Shown piece after piece: positions 1 to 7,335 of a stretch of 63,958 bases of DNA. The notes under the pieces were generated by a model, which was not told the origin of the DNA, made no database searches, and saw only the letters and a list, made by a program, of their open reading frames with translations. Origin of the DNA: Lachnospiraceae bacterium (GTDB lineage Bacteria > Bacillota > Clostridia > Lachnospirales > Lachnospiraceae); NCBI GenBank assembly GCA_021771695.1, contig JAETON010000013.1, positions 1 to 63,958 of the forward strand, given 5' to 3'. The translations under genes were made by a program, and so were the position numbers. The first letter of the stretch is position 1, and each line of letters opens with the position of its first letter.

Positions 1-108
1 TCAGATTTCGCCTCACGACGAACACCCTTGTTGTTCAGCTATACACTTCCCGTTATCTGGGCGTGTTAGGGACTTTCACCCATTAGAGTTCGCCCATGTT
101 GGGCGAAC
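1..108 (-). mobile_element. Group II intron, class IIC, 5' end (domain I), partial
   Basis: Read on the minus strand from base 108, this stretch matches in order the blocks I remember from the 5' end of class IIC introns such as that of Oceanobacillus iheyensis: a GT..GCCC start, CATGGG, GGGTGAAAGTCCC followed by AAC, CAAGGGTGT and AATCTGA. The start lies 3 nt past the T-run of the divIC terminator, which is the usual target of IIC introns. The first five bases read GTTCG instead of the common GTGYG. The rest, including the reverse transcriptase/maturase gene, lies beyond the window edge, so it cannot be judged whether the intron is intact. The family assignment is by recalled similarity, not by folding. 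Confidence 0.78.
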
Positions 109-117
109 AACAAAAAA

Positions 118-143
118 GGATCAGGAAACTAATTTCCTGATCC
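118..143 (-). terminator. Rho-independent terminator of the divIC operon
   Basis: A perfect 11-bp inverted repeat (GGATCAGGAAA / TTTCCTGATCC) with a 4-nt loop. On the minus strand it is followed by six T residues. It ends the mazG-to-divIC gene block. The group II intron begins just after the T-run. Confidence 0.93.
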
Positions 144-161
144 CAGCTCTATGCATTTTAA

Positions 162-458
162 TTATTCATCACCTTTTAACAAATACTCATTTGGATATAA
201 AAGCCCGAATTTCTCAGTTGCAATTTTTTCAATAAACTCTTTGGTTTTAATGTATTCCTTTTTCTCTTTTAATTCTTTTTTCTTCTTTTTTTCTTTTTTA
301 ATTTGTGCTTCTACCTGCTTTTGTTCCTTTTCCAGTTTTTTTGATTTTTGATACAAACGAAAGTAGGAAAATGACATTGCGAATACAAAAACAAGTACAA
401 AAAAGGCAATGATTTTTGTTCTTTTTTCTGCTTTTTTAAATTTTCTTTTGTTCCTCAC
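162..458 (-). CDS. divIC: Septum formation initiator DivIC/FtsB-like protein
   Basis: A small bitopic division protein of about 98 residues. It has a basic N-terminus, one membrane helix at about residues 18-36, then a Lys/Glu-rich coiled coil (about 40-75) and a short C-terminal domain. This is the layout of DivIC/FtsB, which joins FtsL and DivIB at the septum. Its place directly after yabP-yabQ matches the Bacillus yabP-yabQ-divIC order. I prefer the GTG at 458, because GAGGTG lies 6 nt upstream; an in-frame GTG also exists at 467. The gene overlaps the end of yabQ, which suggests translational coupling. Confidence 0.88.
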   Translation of the reverse strand: MRNKRKFKKAEKRTKIIAFFVLVFVFAMSFSYFRLYQKSKKLEKEQKQVEAQIKKEKKKKKELKEKKEYIKTKEFIEKIATEKFGLLYPNEYLLKGDE

Positions 459-909
459 GTGTATCACCTCTTTTGTTCCCTTTCTTTAATGCCATTTTAA
501 CGTGTTTCTTTTCCTTTTTCAATTTCCATTTTAGATTTATTTTTATCCTTGCTGCCGGACTATGTAAAATTTTATGAACCCTGCTGCCTATTCTTTGGAT
601 TTGACTAAATAGAAATACTGTGGCATCAAGCACCCATTGACTAATACAGCCATAGTATACTGCCGTCCCAAGAAAAAGACCAAGAAAAAAGAAACCTCTT
701 AATTCTCCCTGATTATACCAGCAAAGGAATCGAAAACTTGATATTCCAACCAAAATCCAAAAAATAACATCCTCCACTGCCGTTTGAAACGAATGGTGTA
801 CAAATATTCTCCGGAATCCTCTTAATATATCATAAACAAAAAACAGACACGCTCCAAATCCCATGGATGCCGCAAAAAAGAAAAGCTGTCCTGTTACTGC
901 CTCTTTCAT
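436..909 (-). CDS. yabQ: Spore cortex biosynthesis protein YabQ
   Basis: This 157-residue membrane protein has hydrophobic segments at about residues 8-28, 45-65 and 70-95 and a long Lys/Arg-rich cytoplasmic tail. In Bacillus, YabQ sits in the outer forespore membrane and is needed for cortex formation. The assignment rests on the pattern of membrane helices plus a basic tail and on the conserved order yabP-yabQ-divIC. Its start overlaps the yabP stop codon by one base, so the two are almost certainly translated together. Confidence 0.88.
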   Translation of the reverse strand: MKEAVTGQLFFFAASMGFGACLFFVYDILRGFRRIFVHHSFQTAVEDVIFWILVGISSFRFLCWYNQGELRGFFFLGLFLGTAVYYGCISQWVLDATVFLFSQIQRIGSRVHKILHSPAARIKINLKWKLKKEKKHVKMALKKGNKRGDTREEQKKI

Positions 910-1196
910 TATTTCAAAAGCCTTCCTAAAAATCCTTCTTTCCGGCCTCTGCTTTCTTCCACATCAGAATATAAAAAGCTGTCAACTTTTCCATCAATTT
1001 CAACTTCTCCTTTTTCAACCAGCAGCTTTTTCACATGGAGATTCATTCCTTTAATCATTAAAAGACCTTGTTCTGTATCTAAAATAATCTCATTTAAATC
1101 AAAAGATACAACATCCCGGACTCCGGTAATCACTCCCAAAGACCGGTTCAACAAATTAATTTTGTGGGTTTTTATAGGTTGTCTATCCTCAATCAT
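909..1196 (-). CDS. yabP: Sporulation protein YabP
   Basis: This 95-residue protein belongs to the YabP/YqfC family, soluble beta-rich proteins of the mother cell during sporulation. Family-like features are the central LGVITGVRDVVSFD stretch and the LLMIKGMNLHVKKL strand pair. In Bacillus yabP is under sigma-E, and a sigma-E-like promoter is visible here at 1223-1252. The ATG has a strong AAGGAG about 6 nt upstream. It is the first gene of a likely yabP-yabQ-divIC sporulation and division transcript. Confidence 0.9.
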   Translation of the reverse strand: MIEDRQPIKTHKINLLNRSLGVITGVRDVVSFDLNEIILDTEQGLLMIKGMNLHVKKLLVEKGEVEIDGKVDSFLYSDVEESRGRKEGFLGRLLK

Positions 1197-1222
1197 ACAT
1201 GCTTCTCCTTTCAGTTTTATAC

Positions 1223-1252
1223 ATCATATGAAAGGAGGCCAAAAAACATGAC
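1223..1252 (-). promoter_or_regulatory. Sigma-E-like promoter of yabP-yabQ-divIC
   Basis: The minus strand reads GTCATGTT, a 14-nt spacer, then CATATGAT. This fits the mother-cell sigma-E pattern (about GTCATATT, 14 nt, CATACA-T). Transcription would start about 20 nt before the yabP ATG. It agrees with the known sigma-E control of yabP in Bacillus. The match is by eye. Confidence 0.55.
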
Positions 1253-1284
1253 TAACCCAGTATCATCATATATCTGTTTTCTTT

Positions 1285-1524
1285 CTATAAATAACGATAC
1301 AATTCACCTGCCTGGTCTTTTTTCACTGTATCTGCAATTTCCAATACTTCAACTGCCGTTTCCCTGTTTCCAAATTGAATCTCTATTTTATCTCCCGGTT
1401 TTACATTTGTTCCAGCCTTTGCTGCCTTACCATTTACAAAGACTCTTCCTGCACTGCATGCTTCATTGGCAACTGTCCTTCTCTTAATCAATCGTGATAC
1501 CTTTAAAAATTTATCTAGTCTCAT
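1285..1524 (-). CDS. rqcP: Ribosome quality-control RNA-binding protein RqcP (S4 domain)
   Basis: A 79-residue S4-domain protein (the YabO/Hsp15 type). It starts MRLDKFLK, followed by the S4 core with KRRTVANEAC and GRVFVNGK. RqcP binds the 50S-peptidyl-tRNA complex and helps RqcH add C-terminal alanine tails to stalled chains. It lies between hup and yabP, as yabO does in Bacillus. The start at 1524 is chosen because it gives the family N-terminus; an upstream in-frame ATG at 1548 adds only eight non-conserved residues. Confidence 0.9.
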   Translation of the reverse strand: MRLDKFLKVSRLIKRRTVANEACSAGRVFVNGKAAKAGTNVKPGDKIEIQFGNRETAVEVLEIADTVKKDQAGELYRYL

Positions 1525-1550
1525 TTCCCCATCCTTTCTGGAATACAAAA

Positions 1551-1576
1551 ACTGCCGGTCTGCGAAAACCGGCAGT
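1551..1576 (-). terminator. Terminator after hup
   Basis: Inverted repeat ACTGCCGG / CCGGCAGT followed on the minus strand by TTTTT. It separates hup from rqcP, so rqcP may depend on read-through or on its own promoter. Confidence 0.85.
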
Positions 1577-1595
1577 CATATCTAATGAACTTCTC

Positions 1596-1871
1596 TTATT
1601 CGTTTACGATGTCTTTTAAAGCTTTTCCTGCTTTAAACTTTGGTGCTTTCGATGCAGCAATCTTCATAATCTCACCACTGCGTGGATTTCTTCCTTCTCT
1701 TGCAGCTCTTTGTGTTACTTCAAATGTTCCAAATCCTACCAACTGGATTTTTTCACCTTTTTTCAATTCTTCAGCGACTACATCTGTAAAAGCTTTTAAC
1801 GCTTTTTCTGCATCTTTTTTAGACAATTCTGTTTTCTTTGCAATTGCTGCAACCAATTCTGTCTTGTTCAT
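1596..1871 (-). CDS. hup: HU family DNA-binding protein
   Basis: This 91-residue protein is a typical HU, a nucleoid protein that bends DNA as a dimer. It starts MNKTELVAAIAKK, carries the VGFGTFEV turn and has the beta-arm motif with GRNPRSGE near residues 60-67, including the proline that intercalates DNA. Length and sequence are canonical. A strong GGAGGAG ribosome-binding site precedes the ATG. It is followed by its own terminator, which fits high expression as a short transcript. Confidence 0.97.
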   Translation of the reverse strand: MNKTELVAAIAKKTELSKKDAEKALKAFTDVVAEELKKGEKIQLVGFGTFEVTQRAAREGRNPRSGEIMKIAASKAPKFKAGKALKDIVNE

Positions 1872-1993
1872 TAATTTCTCCTCCTAATCTCAACCCAAAC
1901 ATATTTTATTTATGCTCTTGAATTCGCATAAGATAATTCTATAGTCTTTCCCAATGTTAGTCAAGTAAAATATGAGAAAACCTCGATTTTATG

Positions 1994-2398
1994 CTATTTC
2001 CCTTGGATTTTACCTTTCTTTTCCTGCTGCTTAATCTGCTCCCAATTTTTAAGAAGTTCTTTTTCATCTGTCACATCCAAACCGCCAAACACATGAGGAT
2101 GTCTGCGGACCATTTTCTGACTGATCCCCGTAATCACATCTTCTATATCAAAACACTTATGTTCACAGGCAATCTGTGCATGCATCACTACCTGCAATAG
2201 CAAATCGCCTAATTCTTCACATAAATTTTCCATATCTTCTTTCTCTATGGCTTCTCTTACTTCCATGCTTTCTTCCATGAGACACGAAATCAAAGAAGTA
2301 TGTGTTTGCTTTTTATCCCATGGACATCCATGTTCTCCCCGCAGTTTTGCTATAATACCAACCAATTCCTGAAAAGAATATTTTTCTTTTATCTCCAT
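1994..2398 (-). CDS. mazG: MazG-family nucleoside triphosphate pyrophosphohydrolase
   Basis: This 134-residue single-domain MazG protein hydrolyses (d)NTPs to monophosphates and pyrophosphate as house-cleaning. The all-alpha MazG fold is shown by LRGEHGCPWDKKQTH near the N-terminus, the metal-binding EESMEVREAI and EELGDLLLQ motifs (Glu/Asp clusters), and RRHPHVFG towards the end. Bacillus YabN carries an extra methylase domain; this protein lacks it. The ATG at 2398 is preferred over an in-frame one at 2437, because family members begin there. Confidence 0.9.
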   Translation of the reverse strand: MEIKEKYSFQELVGIIAKLRGEHGCPWDKKQTHTSLISCLMEESMEVREAIEKEDMENLCEELGDLLLQVVMHAQIACEHKCFDIEDVITGISQKMVRRHPHVFGGLDVTDEKELLKNWEQIKQQEKKGKIQGK

Positions 2399-2455
2399 CT
2401 TGTTTCCTCCATTTAGCTTTATTATATCATATTTCATTTTTCTACAAAACTATGC

Positions 2456-2478
2456 TATACTAATTTAGCAAACGCTAA
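2456..2478 (+). promoter_or_regulatory. cvfB promoter -10 with overlapping TTAG-N6-CTAA dyad
   Basis: TATACT at 2456-2461 serves as a -10 box. A dyad TTTAGC-AAAC-GCTAAA, which contains TTAG-N6-CTAA at 2465-2478, falls at the expected transcription start. The architecture equals that of the iron-block dyads at 9.5-12.2 kb, but the outer bases are T/A instead of G/C. A chance hairpin cannot be excluded. Confidence 0.4.
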
Positions 2479-2501
2479 ATCCAACAGAAAGAGGATATCA
2501 T

Positions 2502-3368
2502 ATGATTCATTTAGGAGAATTTCAAGATTTATATATTGTAAAGAAGAAGGAATTCGGTGTATACGTCAATGACCATAAAAATGAAACGGAAGGAAGCATT
2601 CTCCTTCCTGCAAAGCAGGTTCCAAAGAATGCCGATATCGGAGACAAAATTTCCTGCTTCGTTTACAAGGATTCCCAAGACCGTCCCATTGCCACCGTCC
2701 ACATTCCCAAAATTACCCTTGGTGCGATTCGCCCGCTTCGTGTAAAGGAAGTCAGTCCTATCGGTGCTTTTTTAGACTGGGGACTGGAAAAAGATTTGCT
2801 GCTTCCTTTTAAAGAACAATTGGGACGTGTACGCACTGGAAAAGAGTATTTGGTATCTTTGTACATTGATAAAAGTTCCCGCCTTTGTGCGACTATGAAA
2901 ATTGGGCAGCTTTTATCCACCGACCATTCCTTTCAAACCGATGAATGGGTTTTAGGAACTGTTTATAACATTCACCCGGAACATGGGGCATTCGTTGCCG
3001 TAGAAGATATGTATTTAGGAAGAATTCCGAAAAAAGAAATCCACGGAAAAATTTCCATTGGAGAACAGCTGCGGCTCCGTATTACTGCAATTTCCCCAGA
3101 CGGTAAATTAAATTTAAGTCCTCATGAAAAAGCCTACCTGCAAATGGACCGGGATGCAAAATTAGTCATGGACACCATTGATAGTTATGACGGATGTCTT
3201 CCGTTTAACGATAAAGCAAAACCGGAAGTCATTGACCGGGAACTGGGCATCAGCAAAAATGCTTTCAAACGCGCCGTTGGACGTCTTCTCAAAGAAGATA
3301 AAATTGTAATTACAAAAACCGGCATATTAAAAAAAATAAAGGAGCCGCAACACCATGAAATATTTTAA
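2502..3368 (+). CDS. cvfB: CvfB/YitL-type S1 RNA-binding protein
   Basis: This 288-residue cytoplasmic RNA-binding protein has the CvfB layout: three S1-like OB folds followed by a winged helix. The second S1-like repeat is visible around residues 80-140 (RVKEVSPIGAFLDWGLEKDLLLP) and the third around 150-210. The C-terminal winged helix (about 225-285) contains RELGISKNAFKRAVGRLLKE. In staphylococci CvfB affects virulence gene expression; its role here is unknown. It has a promoter just upstream and overlaps the start of the next gene by 14 bp. Confidence 0.88.
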   Translation: MIHLGEFQDLYIVKKKEFGVYVNDHKNETEGSILLPAKQVPKNADIGDKISCFVYKDSQDRPIATVHIPKITLGAIRPLRVKEVSPIGAFLDWGLEKDLLLPFKEQLGRVRTGKEYLVSLYIDKSSRLCATMKIGQLLSTDHSFQTDEWVLGTVYNIHPEHGAFVAVEDMYLGRIPKKEIHGKISIGEQLRLRITAISPDGKLNLSPHEKAYLQMDRDAKLVMDTIDSYDGCLPFNDKAKPEVIDRELGISKNAFKRAVGRLLKEDKIVITKTGILKKIKEPQHHEIF

Positions 3369-4281
3369 AAGTCCAGGATTTTTCAGCCTGTGCTATGTTT
3401 TTGTTTTTTTATGTTTTAATTTGGGAACATCTATGTTTTTCACTAACAGCCAGCTGGTGGCAGCACTTACTTATGCCGGCATTGCTGCTTATACTATTTT
3501 ATATGCCATCGTATGTGAAAAAGATATGCGTCAAACCTTCCGCTTTCATAAGCTTCATCCAGCTTCCATACCTCTTTTGATTCTGCTTAGTCTGACTCTT
3601 CGTCCTGCAGCAGGATTTATCAGCCAGCTGAGTCAATTATTTTTTTATGACATGACAACATCTTCCATTACCAGCGGAGTCACACAGAATTTCCCAATTA
3701 TGCTGATTACAACTGCTCTCCTTCCTGGAATTATCGAAGAATTAATTTTCCGGGGAGTGGTTTATTCCGGACTTCGCAAAGCAAATCCAATCAAAGGAAT
3801 TTTTCTGTCTGCTTTGTTTTTTGGTATTGCTCACATGAATTTCCAGCAATTTTGTTATGCTTTTTTCCTTGGAATTGTATTTGGATTCATTGTGGAAGCT
3901 TCTGACAGCATTTTCTCATCTATGATTATGCATATTACTTTTAATGGTTCTTCCCTTGGATTCACGTACCTCATATACAAATTTGATACGTTATCCAAAC
4001 TGATGGAAACACAGAACATACAAGGCAGCTCTCTTCAGACGAATCTGATGGAACTGGCAGCATATCTTCCAATTGTTGCTGCCGCTTTGGGAATCAGTAT
4101 CTTGTTAATGGCTGCGATTGCTCATTTAAATGGACGGCTTGGTTATATTAAAACGTGGTTTTCCAAGGATATTCGCAAAACATGGCCAAAAGAAAAGGCA
4201 ACAAGTATTTCCTACTTTGCTGCCATTGCTATATGTTTCATTATTTCCATTTTATTAGAAGTCATGTTCTCTTTCCTCTGA
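3355..4281 (+). CDS. CPBP family intramembrane metalloprotease
   Basis: A 308-residue integral membrane protein with about eight membrane helices and the CPBP (CAAX protease / bacteriocin-processing) motifs: EELIFRGVVYSGLR at about residue 130 (the EExxxR glutamates and arginine) and a downstream FFGIAHMNFQQF with the catalytic histidine. Family members cleave membrane-embedded peptides or act in bacteriocin immunity; the substrate here is unknown. The start lies inside the 3' end of cvfB with AAGGAG upstream, so translational coupling is likely. Its stop lies 27 bp inside the convergent reductase gene. Confidence 0.87.
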   Translation: MKYFKSPGFFSLCYVFVFLCFNLGTSMFFTNSQLVAALTYAGIAAYTILYAIVCEKDMRQTFRFHKLHPASIPLLILLSLTLRPAAGFISQLSQLFFYDMTTSSITSGVTQNFPIMLITTALLPGIIEELIFRGVVYSGLRKANPIKGIFLSALFFGIAHMNFQQFCYAFFLGIVFGFIVEASDSIFSSMIMHITFNGSSLGFTYLIYKFDTLSKLMETQNIQGSSLQTNLMELAAYLPIVAAALGISILLMAAIAHLNGRLGYIKTWFSKDIRKTWPKEKATSISYFAAIAICFIISILLEVMFSFL

Positions 4282-5217
4282 ATGTTCTGACTGATGATGA
4301 TTCCACGTTTCTAAAGCCTTGATACAATCATACAGCATTTGATTATAAGGAGTTGGTATATCCAGCTCCTTTCCCATTCTTATCACCGCACCTGCAAACA
4401 TATCTACCTCTGTTTTTCTTCCATTTTCAATATCCTGCATGGTTGATGTCTTCCCATAGAACGGATATGATGCAACTTTTTCTCTTTGCTTTATCAAATC
4501 TTCTTCCCTCAAGTCAATTCCTTTTGCCTGTGCAATTTGAATCACTTCCCTAGCCGTATTTTCCCTCAGATAATTAATTTCTTCACTTACTTGGAAGATT
4601 CCATACGGAACTTTCAACACAGCAGAAATCTGATTTTCACTAACATTCGTCATAAATTTATGCCACATATCCCTCAGCATGTCCTGTGGTATTTGATATC
4701 CAATCCCGCTTTTTTCAAACAAATCCCGAACTGCTGCCACATCTTCCGAAATTTCATCATTTTGTGCATCACCAAAAGAAATTTCGCCCCATCCGGCAGG
4801 ATAAGAAATCTTTCCATTTTCGTGAATGGACGGAATCCGAATTACAGAATATAAAATATGATTCCCTGGAAAATATTCCCGCAAAATATCTTCACTTTCT
4901 ACCCCATTTAGCAAAGACATAATCACTGTATTTTCCCCAACAAAACCAGATGCATCTTTCGCTGCCTGCCGAAGTCCTTGATATTTCACAGAAAATATCA
5001 ACAAATCTACCGTATGAACAGCTTCCTGTGGTGCTGTAATACAAAATTTCCATACCTTCTCATTAATGCAGCATCCTTCTTGTTCTAAACGCTCTTTTCG
5101 TTTTCCACCCGCAATAATCGTAAATCTTTCTTTTCCCATAAACGTATCCAGTTTCGGAGCAGCATATCCTCCAATGGCTCCAAGTCCAATTAATGCTGCT
5201 GTTTTTATTTCTCTCAT
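4255..5217 (-). CDS. 2-dehydropantoate 2-reductase family protein
   Basis: This 320-residue NADP-dependent reductase is of the ApbA/PanE family. The Rossmann motif is GLGAIGGYAAP near residue 12. The family motif around the catalytic lysine appears as DMWHKFMTNVSENQ in the middle, and a C-terminal helical domain contains KTSTMQDIENGRKTEVD. PanE reduces ketopantoate to pantoate. Many paralogues act on other 2-oxo acids, and there are no pantothenate genes nearby, so the substrate is left open. The start overlaps the GH25 stop by 4 bp (ATGA). Confidence 0.82.
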   Translation of the reverse strand: MREIKTAALIGLGAIGGYAAPKLDTFMGKERFTIIAGGKRKERLEQEGCCINEKVWKFCITAPQEAVHTVDLLIFSVKYQGLRQAAKDASGFVGENTVIMSLLNGVESEDILREYFPGNHILYSVIRIPSIHENGKISYPAGWGEISFGDAQNDEISEDVAAVRDLFEKSGIGYQIPQDMLRDMWHKFMTNVSENQISAVLKVPYGIFQVSEEINYLRENTAREVIQIAQAKGIDLREEDLIKQREKVASYPFYGKTSTMQDIENGRKTEVDMFAGAVIRMGKELDIPTPYNQMLYDCIKALETWNHHQSEHSEEREHDF

Positions 5218-5981
5218 AACCTCTCCCTTTCCTCTTTACTGATATAATAATAATTCACATCACAATGTCCGCGCCCTGTATTTGCTCCTGGAACAGATGC
5301 ACTACTGGTATACTGCCACATCTGATAAGGGAATGAAATACCCGGTGCCGCCTTACTGGTATAATGTGCCACCCAGATTTTATAATTTTTTATCTGTGAA
5401 TAATGAAAATAATTTCTCAGTGCAGAAGCACTGGAATAAACCATCGGTGTAAATCCTGCCTTTTTTATCTCCTCGCAAAAAGCTGTTGTGATTGCAGTTA
5501 CATTACGTTTTCCTGTGCCAAAAACCGCTTCTTCCTCAATATCAAAAGCAACTGGAAGATCTAAGTCTGTGGGATCAATCCCATGCTTTCTCATCAATGA
5601 CAAACAGTGCTTCGCTTCCTTCTTGGCTTCTTCCACAGTCATTGCATAAGAATAATAATAAATTCCACGATGAATCGAAGCATACCCTGCACTTCGATAA
5701 TTGGAAGCAAATTTCTTGTCCTCACTCCCTTTCCTTTTTTGATTGATTCCTGAACCAATTTTCAACATAGCATGATTAATTTCTTGATCTTTCACTTTTT
5801 TCCAGTTAATACTCCCATTATAAGAAGACACATCAATCACCTTGATCCGTCCTCCTTTCATAATTTTTGTCTGAATCGGAAATCCAATATTTTGGACAAT
5901 CCAAAGAAACACCCCTGCAATTCCCAAAAGGAACAGACAAATAACTTTTAATTCTCTTTTGTTTCGCTTGTTTAGTCTCAT
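5214..5981 (-). CDS. Membrane-anchored GH25 lysozyme
   Basis: This 255-residue protein has an N-terminal membrane anchor (about 12-30) and a GH25 muramidase domain from about residue 48 onward. GH25 hallmarks are IDVSSYNGSINWKKVK at the first strand, the acidic catalytic motif VAFDIEEE in the middle and WVAHYTSKAAPG near the end. It would cut the glycan between MurNAc and GlcNAc outside the membrane. It lies 8 bp after the sortase B gene and overlaps the reductase start, which suggests a three-gene operon. Confidence 0.9.
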   Translation of the reverse strand: MRLNKRNKRELKVICLFLLGIAGVFLWIVQNIGFPIQTKIMKGGRIKVIDVSSYNGSINWKKVKDQEINHAMLKIGSGINQKRKGSEDKKFASNYRSAGYASIHRGIYYYSYAMTVEEAKKEAKHCLSLMRKHGIDPTDLDLPVAFDIEEEAVFGTGKRNVTAITTAFCEEIKKAGFTPMVYSSASALRNYFHYSQIKNYKIWVAHYTSKAAPGISFPYQMWQYTSSASVPGANTGRGHCDVNYYYISKEERERL

Positions 5982-5988
5982 GTAATAC

Positions 5989-6696
5989 CTACTCCCCAGA
6001 TTCTATTGCATGAACAAATGTCCGATTATCTTCTGATTCATAACTGCATGTTACAAATGTATATATTTTCTGAATCTTCTTTTTTGAACGAACCTCTGTC
6101 TGTATTTCACTCTGCCTTAAAATCTCGTCCAAATAAGATAACTTCTGACGCTGATTTCCAAAAGTTACAGGAATCTTTGTATCTGCTTTTCTTGCATAAG
6201 CTGCAATGACTCTCAATTTCAAAGTCTTTTGAGGCGTATATAAAATAATCTGATGATGTTTGTTCACAAAGGACTGTTCCCGGAATTCAAGTAAATCTGC
6301 AAACATAGAACCATTCCTCATATGATGTCCATAAAGAATATTATGCTCTGCTTGGAAATCTTTCTTTCCATTTTTATCCATAAAAATACTTCCGGAACTA
6401 TTATCTGTTCCGTCAAAAGTTTTATGAAGATACTCTTCATTATCGTCTCCTTTTACAATTGGATAATCAATTTCTGTTCCCGGAACATAAATCCATCCAA
6501 TCACATCGGAATTTATCTTTTTTAACTTTTTAAAATCTATCTCTTTATGCCCTTTATCTGTAACTTCTTTGCGAATTTTTTTATATTCATTATCTGCCTG
6601 CTGATAGGACTTATAATAGCTGTACAATTTCCATCCTGAAAAGCAAAATACAGCAGCACTAACTGCCAAAATAATATTTAATACCATCTTTTTCAT
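5989..6696 (-). CDS. srtB: Class B sortase
   Basis: This 235-residue transpeptidase is anchored by one N-terminal membrane helix (about residues 5-22). Class B features are DVIGWIYVPGTEIDYPIV at the start of the fold, the catalytic histidine in ILYGHHMRNGS, the catalytic cysteine in FVTCSYES and the arginine in DNRTFVHA. Sortase B links proteins carrying NPQTN-like signals to peptidoglycan. No obvious sorting-signal substrate is encoded beside it in this window. GGAGGG precedes the ATG. Confidence 0.93.
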   Translation of the reverse strand: MKKMVLNIILAVSAAVFCFSGWKLYSYYKSYQQADNEYKKIRKEVTDKGHKEIDFKKLKKINSDVIGWIYVPGTEIDYPIVKGDDNEEYLHKTFDGTDNSSGSIFMDKNGKKDFQAEHNILYGHHMRNGSMFADLLEFREQSFVNKHHQIILYTPQKTLKLRVIAAYARKADTKIPVTFGNQRQKLSYLDEILRQSEIQTEVRSKKKIQKIYTFVTCSYESEDNRTFVHAIESGE

Positions 6697-6748
6697 CGGC
6701 TCTTTTCCCTCCTATTTACCTATCATAGCAGAAACTTTTCTTTAAGCC

Positions 6749-6786
6749 AACAACAGCCCTGCATTTTTCAATGCAGAGCTGTTGTT
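6749..6786 (-). terminator. Hairpin between the fur-like gene and srtB
   Basis: A 16-bp near-perfect stem (AACAACAGCCCTGCAT / ATGCAGAGCTGTTGTT) closes the Feo-Fur block. The minus-strand T-run is poor, so efficiency is uncertain. It shields srtB from upstream transcription. Confidence 0.6.
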
Positions 6787-6803
6787 TTCATAACAAGATT
6801 TTT

Positions 6804-7061
6804 TTAAAGAGAATGATCCTCTATGTCTTCTTTCACACAGAAAACACATCGGCGTTCAATCACACCTATTTCCTCCAGTGTAGACATCATACGGTATACG
6901 GTAGCCATCCCAATGGATGAATCCCGCTTGGATGCTTCATAATAAATTTCTTTACAGCATTCCCACTGTCCATTTAAAATAACGTCCAAAAGAATTTTTC
7001 TTTGCTGTGTAATTCTTTTCCCATGTTTTTGTAAAACTTCCATTACCTGTTCCTGACACAT
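6804..7061 (-). CDS. Short Fur-like winged-helix protein lacking the metal-binding domain
   Basis: This 85-residue protein matches only the N-terminal DNA-binding half of Fur-family repressors: ITQQRKILLDVI, then KEIYYEASK, then the recognition region IGMATVYRMMSTLEEIGVIE. Full Fur proteins are about 140-150 residues long, with a His/Cys-rich dimerisation domain; here the frame stops after CVFCVKEDIEDHSL. The ATG at 7061 is preferred over 7115 because it lies after the preceding gene's stop and starts the usual Fur helix. It ends the feo block, so a role in metal response is plausible. It may be a natural one-domain regulator or a remnant. Confidence 0.75.
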   Translation of the reverse strand: MCQEQVMEVLQKHGKRITQQRKILLDVILNGQWECCKEIYYEASKRDSSIGMATVYRMMSTLEEIGVIERRCVFCVKEDIEDHSL

Positions 7062-7075
7062 TCTGACCACACCCT

Positions 7076-7264
7076 CTATTTTTGTTTGGTATGACAGATT
7101 GCTGAACCTGCACATCCACTACAGCCTCCTGAACATCCGCCGCAGGCTTTCCCGTTTTTCTTATCTTTGCGGATACTGCGGACTGCCAGCAGAGCACAAC
7201 CAAGAACAATAAATGCTACAAGGATTGTAGATAAATTTCCTATGATGAATTCCAACATTGTCAT
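7076..7264 (-). CDS. FeoB-associated Cys-rich membrane protein
   Basis: This 62-residue protein has one membrane helix (about residues 8-28), a basic stretch and a Cys/Gly-rich tail (CGGCSGGCSGCAG). It is the small Cys-rich partner often encoded after feoB in clostridia. It may bind iron or an Fe-S cluster near the transporter mouth, but no function has been proven to my knowledge. It follows feoB by about 70 bp in the same direction. Confidence 0.85.
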   Translation of the reverse strand: MTMLEFIIGNLSTILVAFIVLGCALLAVRSIRKDKKNGKACGGCSGGCSGCAGSAICHTKQK

Positions 7265-7335
7265 ATCCTTTCATTAACTATTTTGACGATTACTATATAA
7301 GATAACTATACTATATTGTAAATTTTAAATTGAAT

